Of a stretch of DNA of 37,226 nt, positions 20,939 to 32,789 are shown one piece after another (the stretch's first letter is position 1; every line of letters begins with the position of its first letter). Where the stretch lies: contig CM044489.1 of the NCBI GenBank assembly GCA_024364805.1, positions 127,975,932-128,013,157 on the forward strand, given 5' to 3'. The notes under the pieces were generated by a model, which worked only from the letters and a program-made list of their open reading frames with translations, searched no databases and was not told the DNA's origin. The stretch comes from Euprymna scolopes (taxonomy: Eukaryota; Mollusca; Cephalopoda; Sepiida; Sepiolidae). The position numbers were made by a program, and so were the translations under genes.

Positions 20939-21035
20939 TACGAGGGTTGCAACACAAAAGTAAAAACTTGTAATTTTTAACCTCAAAAAGATAACCAGCT
21001 AGAAAAACTGGACTGGTATCTTTTAAAATAGCGAC
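20939..21035. repeat. Left flank of satellite: TIR-like end and hairpin
   Basis: TACGAGGGTTGCAACACAAA at 20938 resembles a mariner-type terminus. At 20985-21025 an imperfect hairpin pairs AAAGATAACCAG with CTGGTATCTTT (one bulged base). It ends 11 bases before the first satellite unit. No matching right terminus was found beyond 27930. Confidence 0.4.
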
Positions 21036-24000
21036 TTTTTGTGCTCTACGATATATTTTTTATACTCTACGATGTATTTTTTATGCTCTACGATATATAT
21101 TTTTATGCTCTACGATATATTTTCATGCTCTACAGTATATTTTTTATGCTCAACGATATATTTTTTATGCTCTACAATATATTTTATGCTCTACGATATA
21201 TTTTGTGCTCTACGATATATTTTTGTGCTCTACGATATATATTTGTGCTATACGATATATTTTTGTGCTCTACGATATATTTTTTATGCTCTACAATATA
21301 TTTTATGCTCTACGATATATTTTTGTGCTATACGATATATTTTTTTGCTCTACGATATATTTTTATGCTCTACGATATATTTTTGTGCTCTACGATATAT
21401 TTTTATGCTCTACGATATTTTTCTTTCTCTACGATATATTTTTATGCTCTATAATATATTTTTGTACTCTACGATATATTTTTGTGCTCTACATTATATA
21501 TTTTTGTGCTCTATGATATATTTTTATGCTCTACGATATATTTTTGTGCTCTATGATATATTTTTGTGCTCTACGATATATTTTTGTGCTCTACGATATA
21601 GTTATATGCTCTATAATATATTTTTATGCTCTACGATATATTTTTGTGCTCTATGATATATTTTTATGCTCTACGATATATTTTTGTGCTCTACGATATA
21701 TTTATATGCTCTATAATATATTTTTATGCTCTATAATATATTTTTGTACTCTACGATATATTTTTGTGCTCTATAATATATTCTTGTGCTCTATAATATA
21801 TTTTTATGCTCTACGATATATTTTTGTACTCTATGATATATTTTTATGCTCTACGATATATTTTTGTGCTGTACGATATATTTATATGCTCTACGATATA
21901 TTTTATGCTATACGATATATTTTTATGTTATATAATATATTTTTGTGCTCTACGATATATTCTTGTGGTCTACGATATATTTTTATGCTCTATAATATAT
22001 TTTTGTGCTCTATGATATATTTGCTCTACCATATATATTGTTGTGCTCTACCATATGTATTTTTGTGGTCTTTGATATATTTTTATGCTGTACAATACAT
22101 TTTGTGCCCTACGATATATTTTTGTGCTCTACGATATATTTCTGTTCTCTACGATATATTTTTGTTCTCTACGATATATTTTTGTGCTGTACAATATATT
22201 TTTTTGCTCTACAATATATTCTTCTGCTCTACGATATATTTCTGTTCTCTACGATATATTTTTGTGGTCTATAATATATTTTTGTGCTCTACGATATATT
22301 TCGGTTCTCTACAATATATTTTTGTTCTCTACGATATATTTTTGTGCTGTACAATATATTTTTTGCTCTACCATATATTTTTGTGCTCTACGATATATTT
22401 CTGTTCTCTACGATATATTTTTGTGCTCTACGATATATTTCTGTTCTGTAGGATATATTTTTGTGGTCTATAATATATTTTGTGCTCTACGATATATTTT
22501 TGTGCTCTTCGATAGATTTTTGTGGTGTACGATATATTTTTGTGCTCTATGATATGTAGTCATGCTCTACAATATATTTTATGCTATACGCTATATTTTT
22601 GTGCTCTACAATATATTTTATGCTCTACGCTATATTTTTGTGCTCTACAATATATTTTATGCTCTATGCTATATTTTTGTGCTCTACGATATATTTTAAT
22701 GCTATACGATATATTTTTGTGCTATACGATATATTTTTGTGCTATACGATATATTTTTTGTGCTCTATGATATATATTTACGCTCTACGATATATTTTTG
22801 TGCTCTACGATATATTTTTTTGCTCTATGATATATTTTTCTGCTCTATGATATATTTTTATGCTCTGTAAAATATTTTTTTGCTATACGAAATATTTTTG
22901 GGCTATACGATATATTTGTTTGCTATACAATATATTTTTTTTGCAATACGATATATTTTTGTGCTGTACGATATATTTTTGTGCTCTATCATATATGTTT
23001 GTGGTCTATGATATTTTTGTGTGCTCCTCGAAATATTTTTGCGCTGTAAGATATGTTTTTGTTCTTTAAAATATATTTTTGTGCTCTACGAAATATTTTT
23101 GTGCTCTATGATATATTTTTGTGCTCTACGATATAATTTTTTCATACGATATATTTTTGTGCTAGAGGATATATTTTTTTGCTCTACGATATATTTTTTT
23201 GTTATACGATATATTTCTGTGCTCTATGATATATTTTTGTGCTATACAGTATTTTTTTGCTATACGATATTTTTTTGCTATACGATATTTTTTGTGCTCT
23301 ACGATATATTTGTTTTCTATACGATATATTTTTTTGCTATACGATTTATTTTTGTGCTATACGATATATTTGTTTGCTATACGATATATTTTTATTCTCT
23401 ACGATATATTTTTTGCTATACGATATATTTTGGTGCTATACGATATATTTTTATGCTCTACGATATATTTTTGTTCTCTTCGATATATTTTTATGCTATA
23501 CAATATATTTTTGTGCTCTATGATATATTTTTGTGCTCTATGATATATATTTTGTGCTCTACGATATATTCTTGTGCTCTACGACATATTTTTGTGCTCT
23601 ATGATATATTTTTGTGCTATACGATATATTTGTTTGCTATAGGATATATTGTTTTGCTATACGATATAATTGTTTTTTCTATACGATATATTTTTTGCTA
23701 TACGATATATTTTTTAGCTATACAATATATTTTTTGTTCTACGATATATTTTTGTGATATACGATATATTTGTTTGCTATACGATATATTTTTTGCTGTA
23801 CGATATATTTGTTTGCTATACGATATATTTTTTGCTATACAATATATTTTTTTGCTATACGATATATTTTTTTGCTCTACAATATATATTTTTTTTGCTC
23901 TACGATATATGTTTTTGCTATACGATATATTTGTTTGCTCTATGATATATTTTTTTGCTATTCGATATATTTTTTGCTATACAACATTTTTTTTACTTTA

Positions 24001-27000
24001 CGATATATTTTTTTGCTCCATGATGTATTTTTGTGCTATACGATATATTTTTTTCTATATGATATTATTTTTGCTATACGATATATTTTTGTGCTCTATG
24101 ATATATTTTTGTTCTGTCCGATACATTTTTGTGTTATACGATATATTTTTTTGCTATACGATATATTTTTGTGCTCTATGATATATTTTTGTTGTCTACG
24201 ATACATTTTTGTTTTATACGATATATTTGTTTGCTATACGATGTATTTTTTTTGCTATACGATATATTTTTTTGCTCTTCGATATATTTTTGTGCTGTAC
24301 GATATATTTTTGTGCTCTACGTTATATTTATGTGGTCTTCAATATATTTTTCTGCTCTATGATATATGTTATGCTCTATAACATATTTTTTTGCTATACG
24401 AAATATTTTTGTGCTATACGATATATTTGATTGCTATACAATATATTTTTTCTATACAATATATTTTTGTGCTGTACGATATATTTTTGTGCTCTATTAT
24501 ATGTGTTTGTGCTCTATGATATTTTTGTATGCTCTTCGATATATTTTTGTGCTGTAAGGTATATTTTTGTGCTTTACGATATATTTTTGTGCTCTATGAT
24601 ATATTTTTGTTCTCTACGATACATTTTTGTGTTATACGATATATTTTTTTTGCTCTACGATGTATTTTTTTGTCCTACGATATATTTTTTTGCTCTACGA
24701 TATATTCTTTTGCTCTACGATATATTTTTGTGCTCTTCGATATATTTTTGTGCTCTACGATATATTTTTTTCTTTATGATACATTTAGCGCTCTGCGTTA
24801 TATTTGTGTGCTCTTCGATATATTTTTCTGCTCTATGATATATTTTTTATGCTCTATAAAATATTTTTTTGCTATACGAAATATTTTTGTACTATACGAT
24901 ATATTTGTTTTCTATACAATATATTTTTTTGCTATACGATATATATTTGTGCTGTACGAAATATCTTTGTGCTCTATTATATGTGTTTGTGCTGTATGAT
25001 ATTTTTGTGTGCTCGTCGATATATGTTTGTGCTGTAAGGTATTTACGATATATTTTTGTGCTCTATGATATATTTTTATGCTGTACGATATATTTTTTTG
25101 CTCTACGATATATTTTTGTGCTCTATGATATATTTTTGTGCTCTACGATATATTTTTATGCTCTACGATATATTTTTGTACTGTACGATATATTTTTTTA
25201 CTATACGATATATTTTTGTACTGTACGATATATTTTTGTTCTCTACGATATATTTTTTGCTATACGATATATTTTTATGCTCTACGATATATTTCTGTTC
25301 TCAACGATATATTTTTGTTCTCTACGATATATTTTTGTGCTGTACAATATATTTTTTTGCTCTACGATATATTTTTTTGCTCTACGATATATTTCTGTTC
25401 TCTACGATATATTTTTGTGGTCTATAATATATTTTTGTGATCTACGAAATATTTCGGTTCTCTACAATACATTTTTGTTCTCTACGATATATTTTTGTGC
25501 TGTACAATACATTTTTTTGCTCTACCATATATTTTAGTGCTCTACGATATATTTCTGTTCCTTACGATATATTTTTGTGGTCTATAATATATTTTGTGCT
25601 CTACGATATATTTTTGTGCTCTTCGATAGATTTTTGTGGTGTACGATATATTTTTGTGCTCTATGATATGTAGTCATGCTCTACAATATATTTTATGCTA
25701 TACGCTATATTTTTGTGCTCTACAATATATTTTATGCTCTTCGCTATATTTTTGTGCTCTACAATATATTTTATGCTCTATGCTATATTTTTTTGCTCTA
25801 CGATATATTTTAATGCTATACGATATATTTTTGTGCTATACGATATATTTTTGTGCTATACGATATATTTTTGTACTCTATGATATATATTTACGCTCTA
25901 CGATATATTTGTGTGCTCTAGAATATATTTTTGTGCTCTAGAATATATTTTTGTGCTCTACGATATATTTTTGTTCTCTTTGATAAATGTTTGTGCTATA
26001 CAATATATTTTTGTTCTCTACGATATATTTTTTGCTATACGATATATTTGTTACTATACGACATATGTTTTTGCTATACGATATATTTTTTTGCTATACG
26101 ATATATTTTTTTGTTATACGATATATTTTTAGGCTCTACGATATATTTTTATGTTCTGCAATATATTTTATGCTGTACGATATATTTTTGTGCTATACGA
26201 TATATTTTTTTGCTATACGATATATTTTTTTGCTATACGATATATTTTTATGCTCTACGATATATTTTTGTGCTCTACGATATATTTTTTTGCTATACGA
26301 TATATTTTTTTGCTATACGATATATTTTTAAGCTCTACGGTATATTTTTGTGCTATACGATATATTTTTTTGCTATACGATATATTTTGATGCTCTACGA
26401 TACATTTTTTGCTATACGATATATATTTGTGCTATACGATATATTTTTTTGCTATACGATATATTTTTGTGCTCCACGATATATTTTTTTGCTATACGAT
26501 ATATTTTTGTGCTGTACGATATATTTTTGTGCTGTAGGTTATATTTTTGTTCTCTACGATATATTTTTATGCTATACAATATATGTTTGTGCTCTATGAT
26601 ATATTTTTGTGCTCTATGATATATTTTTGTTCTCTACGATATATTTTTGTGCTCTACGATATATTTTTGTGCTCTATGATATATTTTTGTGCTCTACGAT
26701 ATATGTTTGTGCTATACGATATATGTTCTTTCTCTACGATATATTTGTTTGCTATAGGACATATTTTTTTGCTATACGATATAATTGTTTTTGCTATACG
26801 ATATATTTTTTGCTATACAATATATTTTTTTGCTCTATGATATATTTTTGTGATATACGATATATTTGTTTGCTATACGATATATTTTTTGCTATACGAT
26901 ATAATTTTTTGGCTATACGATATATTTGTTTGTTATACGATATATTTTTTTGCTATACAATATATTTGTTTGCTATACGATATATTTGTTTGCTTAATGA

Positions 27001-27930
27001 TATATTTTTTTGCTCTACAATATATTTTTTTGCTATTCGATATATTTGTTTGCTCTACAATATATTTTTTTGCTATACGATATATTTTTGCTATACGATA
27101 CAATTGTTTTTGCTATACGATATATTTGTTTGTTATACGATATATTTTTTTGCTATACAATATATTTGTTTGCTATACGATATATTTGTTTGCTTAATGA
27201 TATATTTTTTTGCTCTACAATATATTTTTTTGCTATTCGATATATTTGTTTGCTCTATGATATATTTTTTGCTATACGATATATGTTTTTGCTATACGAT
27301 ATATTTTTTGCTCTACGATATATTTTTTTGCTCAATGATATATTTTTTTGCTCTATGATATATTTTTTTGCTTTACGATATATTTTTTGCTCTTCGATAT
27401 ATTTTTTTGCTGCATGATGTATTTTTGTGCTATACGATATATTTTTTTCTGTACGATATATTTTTTTGCTATACGATATTATTTTGTGCTCTATGATATA
27501 TTTTTGTACTCTACGATACATTTTTTTGTTATACGATATATTTTTGTGCTATACGATATATTTTTTGCTCTACGATATATTTTTTTGCTATACGATATAT
27601 TTTTGTGCTCTATGATATATTTGTTTGCTATACGATATATTTTTTGCTATACGATATATATTTGTGCTCTACGATATATTTTGTGCCCTTCGATATATTT
27701 TTGTGCTCTACGAAAAGTCTTTTTGTTTATGATATATTTTTGTGCTCCAGGATATATTTTTGTGCTCTACGATATATTTTTTTGGTATACGATATATTTT
27801 TTTGCTCTATGATATATTTTTGTTCTCTACGTTATATTTGTGTGCTCTACTATATATTTGTGTGCTCTTCGATATATTTTTGTGCTGTAAGATATGTTTT
27901 TGTGCTTTACGATATATTTTTTGCTCTACG
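21036..27930. repeat. 20-bp satellite array, about 345 units
   Basis: Head-to-tail units with consensus TTTTTGTGCTCTACGATATA, mostly 19-21 bp, in one orientation for 6.9 kb with no inserted element. Common variants are CTATACG for CTCTACG, a base choice G/A/T after the T run, and changes at the single CpG (ACGATA to ATGATA, ACAATA or ATAATA). CTCTAC types dominate roughly 21036-22100; CTATAC types cluster at about 23230-24100 and 26740-27300. Larger blocks repeat within the array: 22455-22800 with 25569-25914 (shift 3114), 26920-27056 with 27120-27256 (shift 200), and a 240-bp block at 22860, 24372 and 24850. The Tyr/Phe/Cys/Ile-rich frames it yields are not genes. Confidence 0.97.
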
Positions 27931-28160
27931 AGTTGTAAGCATCCGAAAGCTAATATGATTTCTTTTTTTTAAAAATCATATTTCATGAGCGTAGGATGGT
28001 TTTGTTGGTAGATCTTTTACAACGTATGTCAAATCTACAGCAATTCACAAAATCATGACATGTTAAAAAAACTCTATCCGACTACCTTTATTAAATGCCT
28101 GCTTATCTCACTGAAACTTCATTAAAATATGTACTATATATATTATAAATAATATCTATT

Positions 28161-28191
<31 letters not shown>

Positions 28192-28637
28192 CTGTGTCTG
28201 TATAAACAAAGAGAGAGAGACAGAGGGGGAGAGAGACATATATACAGAGAGAAAGAGCGAAAACGATTACAAATATTTCAATTGCTTAAAAAATAATTGA
28301 AGTTTAAATAATTAAAAAGTCCTTAATTGATCTTTCACTGTATTAAAAAGGCGATTATACTTTCATTTGTATGCGCATTTAGGTTTATAAATATATATTC
28401 GCAAATTTATCTTGTCAGGCAAATTTAGCCAGCAACACAAGTGTTTGTTATGCGCTTATGTATATATATATATATATATATACATATATATGTACATATA
28501 TATATATCTTATATACATACATATGTGTGTGTACAACGGTTTGAAGCGAGAAGATGGCAACAACAATGGTTAATTAGATTAAAATAGATTAATTTGGAGG
28601 TGAAGAATATTAATTTATTAATGTCAGTTCATTTACA
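27931..28637. other. Spacer with TATC, GA and TA microsatellites
   Basis: Simple tracts: (TATC)n at about 28156-28192, GA-rich at about 28209-28260, and interrupted (TA)n with ACATATA/TGTACA at about 28461-28525. No gene is recognised. Confidence 0.75.
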
Positions 28638-29100
28638 TGTTAACAGATCTGAATAGAACAACCAGAGATAGTATACCATTGTTTCAAAGACGGTATTTAC
28701 TTTATTTAAATACAGTTTACTTATCAACACGAGTGAAAGAGGGGTAACAGCGCGGTAATTATGTAAATGCATGCGAAATTACGCCATCGGTAAAGAACAA
28801 AGACGATGAGAAAAAAGGTAAAGAACAATTATGCGAGAGCCGTTGAGTATGGAACGAGATAACGTTCGAGATCTCGCGACAGTCGTGGAAAACTTTCCAG
28901 ATCACGAGGCTGACATAACAGCTGTAACAATGAGGAAATAAGTATTATTGTTAGAAAGAAAGGGCGAATTGAAGTTCTTTTGTATTCTTTGTGTCCTTTG
29001 CGTCTGAAAGTGTACATAACGTGGGTTGGTTCACTAACAACGTTACAAAGCGAAAAGACGGAGTTGACACTAAATTTATTATCAATTGAAAACATCAAGA
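28638..29100 (-). other. GC-richer segment, possible old LTR-type repeat
   Basis: The minus strand has AAATAAAG near 28705 followed by about 70 bases ending TGTTAACA, which would suit the 3' part of a long terminal repeat. No partner end, target duplication or coding region could be defined. Family unknown; it may be unrelated host sequence. Confidence 0.2.
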
Positions 29101-29158
29101 GGATTTAAGTTAAATATTGAATCTACTCTATTTAATTTTCATTTCTCACTCACTCACT

Positions 29159-29160
<2 letters not shown>

Positions 29161-29228
<68 letters not shown>
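29161..29228. repeat. (CT)n-(TA)n compound microsatellite
   Basis: About 14 CT units run directly into about 19 TA units. Confidence 0.95.
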
Positions 29229-29230
<2 letters not shown>

Positions 29231-30987
29231 TAAATAGATAGGGCACGTATGTGTTTGGATACCTTCCTTCTCTATGCATGAACATGTTTAACTGCTGCCT
29301 CAAATCCTATCCAAACTTCTATAATTTTTTGTGCAGTGATATCCATATTAAAAACCTTTTTTCTTCTTGATGTAAAAAGAAAATACAACTTTTTTATATA
29401 TGCCCAGGAAACTCATTTTTCAGTGTTTGGTATACAGACATGAAACTTAATATATAGTGTCTTCGAAATCATGCGAAGATTTATATTTTGGTTTTAGCTG
29501 GGGAAAATCGGTGCCAAAATCTCATAATAAAATAAATGGAATTTGGCAGGTGAAGATCTACCGACGGCATTACGAATATGCATGCGTAACGTAGTAGCTA
29601 TTGGTTCATGTTTTAATTTTTAGTCTTGCCGCAAACATGTCTACATTGCTGAGGCATTGATATTAAAGGAAAAAGTAAATCGTAAGCTAAACGTTTTGGT
29701 TTCGATTCTCGGTGGTGGCGCACGCGTCTTTGTTTTTTAAACTTTTTAAATCATTACTATATATTATATATAATATAATAATAAATAAGAACTCTGTATT
29801 AATTAAAATGTCATATTTAAGCGTATTTTACGACCGGGAAATGCGGAACGATCTGCTAGGTGAGAATAAGACCGTATAGAATATTCATATTAAGTGGTTT
29901 TAGACGCAATTCAATTATTAATGTGTTATGTTCTTTAGAAAGACGTTGCTGCCTTCCTATCTGCATCGCCTGTTAATCCCAAATAGCTACCCATCTCAGA
30001 CTTACCAGATTCAACATTACTTAATTCGAGACACAACCAAAAATCTACAGGTGAGTTGCTCTGATTATATACTCCTGGTTTTTCTTTATCTGAACCGTTC
30101 TTGTCCACACTGTCTTGTAAAGAATGACTGTGTAACACTATAAGTTTATGACGAATCGACTTGGTCTCTATTGGGGTTTATATCTACACACATTTCTTGC
30201 TTATTATTCATGCCCCCCCCCCTTCCCTATCGATTTCATAAAAGCTGCCTTCCAGACTGTAAAGATTTTTGTTGATTTTGTTGCTTCGGTGACAAATTAG
30301 ATTTATTTTCCTTTTATTCTATCAAGGAAATACACCCTCCGTCCATTTCTTTCCTTTTATCGCTTTGTTTTTCTCTTTCTTATACCCATTCTCTCTTTTG
30401 TTTTCTCCTTCCTGCACTCTTTTTTTTTCTCGTCTCGGTTGCCGTCCTTTCTTTCAATTGGAATATTTGTTTGACTTTGACTGCGTTTCCTGTCCGATAA
30501 TCTTTGCCATGCGATATTGTTAACCAACAGCTTTCGTTGTTTGTTTTACCGCAACACACTTGCCTTCATTCTATTTTTATTTCATCCATATTTAATTTTT
30601 TTTTTGTCGTTTTTGTTTTTGTTTTGTTTTTCGGATTGTTTAGTATTTATCATTTTTGCTTTTATAATCCCGAATTACATAAATATCATTTATTTTAAAA
30701 TTAACACCCAAATAGCATTTAAGCTGTAAATAAAATCTCGTTAGTTTATACCCAAATGTGATTGTGATAGTCGTACTGTGTATTCCTGCAATAAAAATGA
30801 ATTCTTTAATCAATTAGTATAAAGAAAAAAACTACTGATCATATCGTTAAATAATCATCTGCCAATCAAAATAAATAAAAACAAACACTGATAACATTTT
30901 GAAATCGAAGAACATAATACCAGATTCCAACTTATTGTTAAAAAATTGCAAAGAAAAACTGAACAAAACTTTCCCCGGTTGCGTAGC
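29229..30987. other. AT/T-rich spacer, no gene seen
   Basis: Includes a pyrimidine-rich stretch at about 30330-30660. The open frame at 29928-30143 has no recognisable domain. No element boundaries were found. Confidence 0.5.
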
Positions 30988-30989
30988 TA

Positions 30990-31875
30990 CGAGCTGCCTT
31001 AAATAAGTTCCCAGCTTTTTTTCGTATAGGCACTTTTATTGAAAGTACAAACTTTAAACTCTAACCCCTCTTCGGAGTAATCTCCTCCGGCTGCAGCGTC
31101 TTTGTTCTACCGTTCCAACAACTTCTAAAAGGCTCCATTAAAGTCCTATTGTGTGAGCGTCTCAATGACCCTCGGTATGGCTTTTTTCTTTTCTTAAATT
31201 GTCTCAAAACACAGCGTCTAAGGTTTCCATCCAAAGTCTCAGGGAGCAAGATCTGAACTGTAGGGAGACTGAGGGACTGTTTTATGATAATCTTAGTCAA
31301 ATAGGCTGAACTACTCCAAACACCCTTCGGACATACTTTGCGCAAATCTTCCGCATCTTCAGTTCCTCGCCAATAATTGTGTGTACAGTTTCCAAACTGA
31401 CATCAAACTGTGCACTCATTGCGTCTATAGACACATGGCGATACTTATCCATGTAATGCTTAATTTGGCCAATAAACTCTAATGTTCTGACTTCCTTACT
31501 ATTTTCATACCTCTCATCATCTCCCACAAATTCCATGTTTTCTTTGAATCTCATATGCGATTTAAAAACTGATGCTCGATTCATGCAAGATAATCCGAAA
31601 CTTTCTGAAACTTTTCATATGTTTCTTTTGGCATTTTTTCAATTTGAAAACAGAATTTCATGGCATATGATTCTTCTTAAGTACCATCGCGTTCAGATTG
31701 CATTTTTGAAATTCTAGCAGCTGTGAGAATCACACTTTAGTAGTATGCATTCCAATCTCCACTGTAGATATTCCTTTAACATGAACTCATAGAAACTGGT
31801 CAGTCATCTCATAATATAGCAATAATATACAGAATTCCCAAGAGTCTACGACAATTCTAAATTCTTGTACAAAAA
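30990..31875 (-). mobile_element. Internally deleted mariner, same family as 16400-17703
   Basis: The left end (TA, then CGAGCTGCCTTAAATAAGTT) matches the family terminus. Homology to the full element continues to about 31290, then jumps to the segment equivalent to 17115 onward, so roughly 400 bp are missing from the middle. On the right, similarity runs to about 31875 (GTCTAC.ACAATT, then AAAAATAT), but the terminal repeat itself is not recognisable, so this end is eroded or lost. It is a non-autonomous, decayed derivative. Confidence 0.8.
31061..31720 (-). pseudogene. Mariner transposase remnant lacking its catalytic core
   Basis: The N-terminal half survives in one minus-strand frame (31584 to about 31310): RFKENMEFVGDDERYENSKE, then DAMSAQFDVSLETVHTIIGE, a helix-turn-helix DNA-binding stretch, and LKMRKICAKYVRR. 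After the internal deletion only the C-terminal tail remains (FRSCWNGRTKTLQPEEITPK-type residues, near 31061-31130). The segment that would hold TCDES, HQDNAP and SPSDF is gone, so the product could bind DNA at most. Confidence 0.8.
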
Positions 31876-32152
31876 TATACAAATATATAGTATCGCTCCC
31901 AAAACGACATTAAAATTATTTGTCGACCTTTTCGTTATTATAGTACAAGATTTATGTTTGGGTCTTTCAAGGCGGTATTGTAACTCAAGGACTGTGATCT
32001 ATCTTGACAGTGTTGTTCTAGCCTTGTTTTTAACACTTTTAATGCTACTTGTTTTACTTGCTAACTTGTGTCTAATGGCATGATAATATATATCTATATC
32101 TCTATGTCTTTATACATATATATGTATGTATGCATATATATATGTATGTATG

Positions 32153-32192
<40 letters not shown>

Positions 32193-32716
32193 ATTAGATT
32201 GAAAGATTATCTGTGTCGAAGAAGCTATTTTATTTTTTAGCCCCTTAATCCTTTTTTTTGCCATTTTTTCCTCCGATAAAATTTGTTTAGATCTTGTTTT
32301 TTCGTTATCGCCATACTACAATTTGATTTATTTCCCTATTCTTTCATGTATATATTGTTTTGTTTTGTTGTTGTTAAAGATTTTTGTGATGAGGAAAGAT
32401 AATTTTATTAATTTTGATTACCTGAATTTCTCTTTTTGTCTTGGTTGTAAAATTGACACCGTATAGGTCAGTGTAACCTTTAACCCTTTTCCGGTTCACC
32501 GATTTAGAACTTCGAACTAATAGTTGCCTTAAAATAGTGGTCAATCTGAAGGTAGCGAAGTAGTTAACAGTAAGGACGTGTGTCTTGGATATGCCAGAAT
32601 TATTCCATAGTTTCACCTACTTACGGATGCTTTGGAACCTTTATGCGGTCATTCGTGTATGCATTTTTTCTAGAATAAATGCCAACAGCAGAAGTAGCTC
32701 GTTGAAAAAATAGGCT
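31876..32716. other. Spacer with a TATG/TA microsatellite
   Basis: A compound TATATG/TATG/(TA)n tract lies at about 32083-32192. Remaining sequence is T-rich, without recognisable features. Confidence 0.6.
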
Positions 32717-32789
32717 ATATGTTTACATTACGCCATTTTGAATTTCGAATTTAGATGTCTAAATTCAAAATAGCGTAATATAAACATAT
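32717..32789. repeat. Inverted-repeat hairpin, 29-bp arms
   Basis: The left arm (32717-32745) contains TTTACATTACGCCATTTTGA and the right arm (32761-32789) TCAAAATAGCGTAATATAAA; 27 of 29 positions pair. The 15-base loop has a further GAATTTAGA/TCTAAATTC pairing that offers an alternative fold. Outer AAATGCC/GGCATTT pairs lie about 40 and 10 bases away, so a larger foldback element may exist. Confidence 0.7.

Noticed and set aside
21036-27930. Tandem array considered as a CRISPR-like repeat-spacer structure
   Set aside because: Units are contiguous with no unique spacers, and the window is eukaryotic in character.
21039-27972. Dozens of overlapping long plus-strand ORFs rich in Tyr, Ile, Phe, Cys and Leu
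   Set aside because: They are translations of the 20-bp satellite in all three frames; length follows from the stop-free unit, not from selection.
28829-29098. Minus-strand ORF of 89 codons as a host gene
   Set aside because: No conserved motif; the surrounding segment looks more like an old repeat.
29690-29740. GGTTTCGATTCTC resembling a tRNA box B
   Set aside because: No box A at the right distance and no cloverleaf; single chance match.
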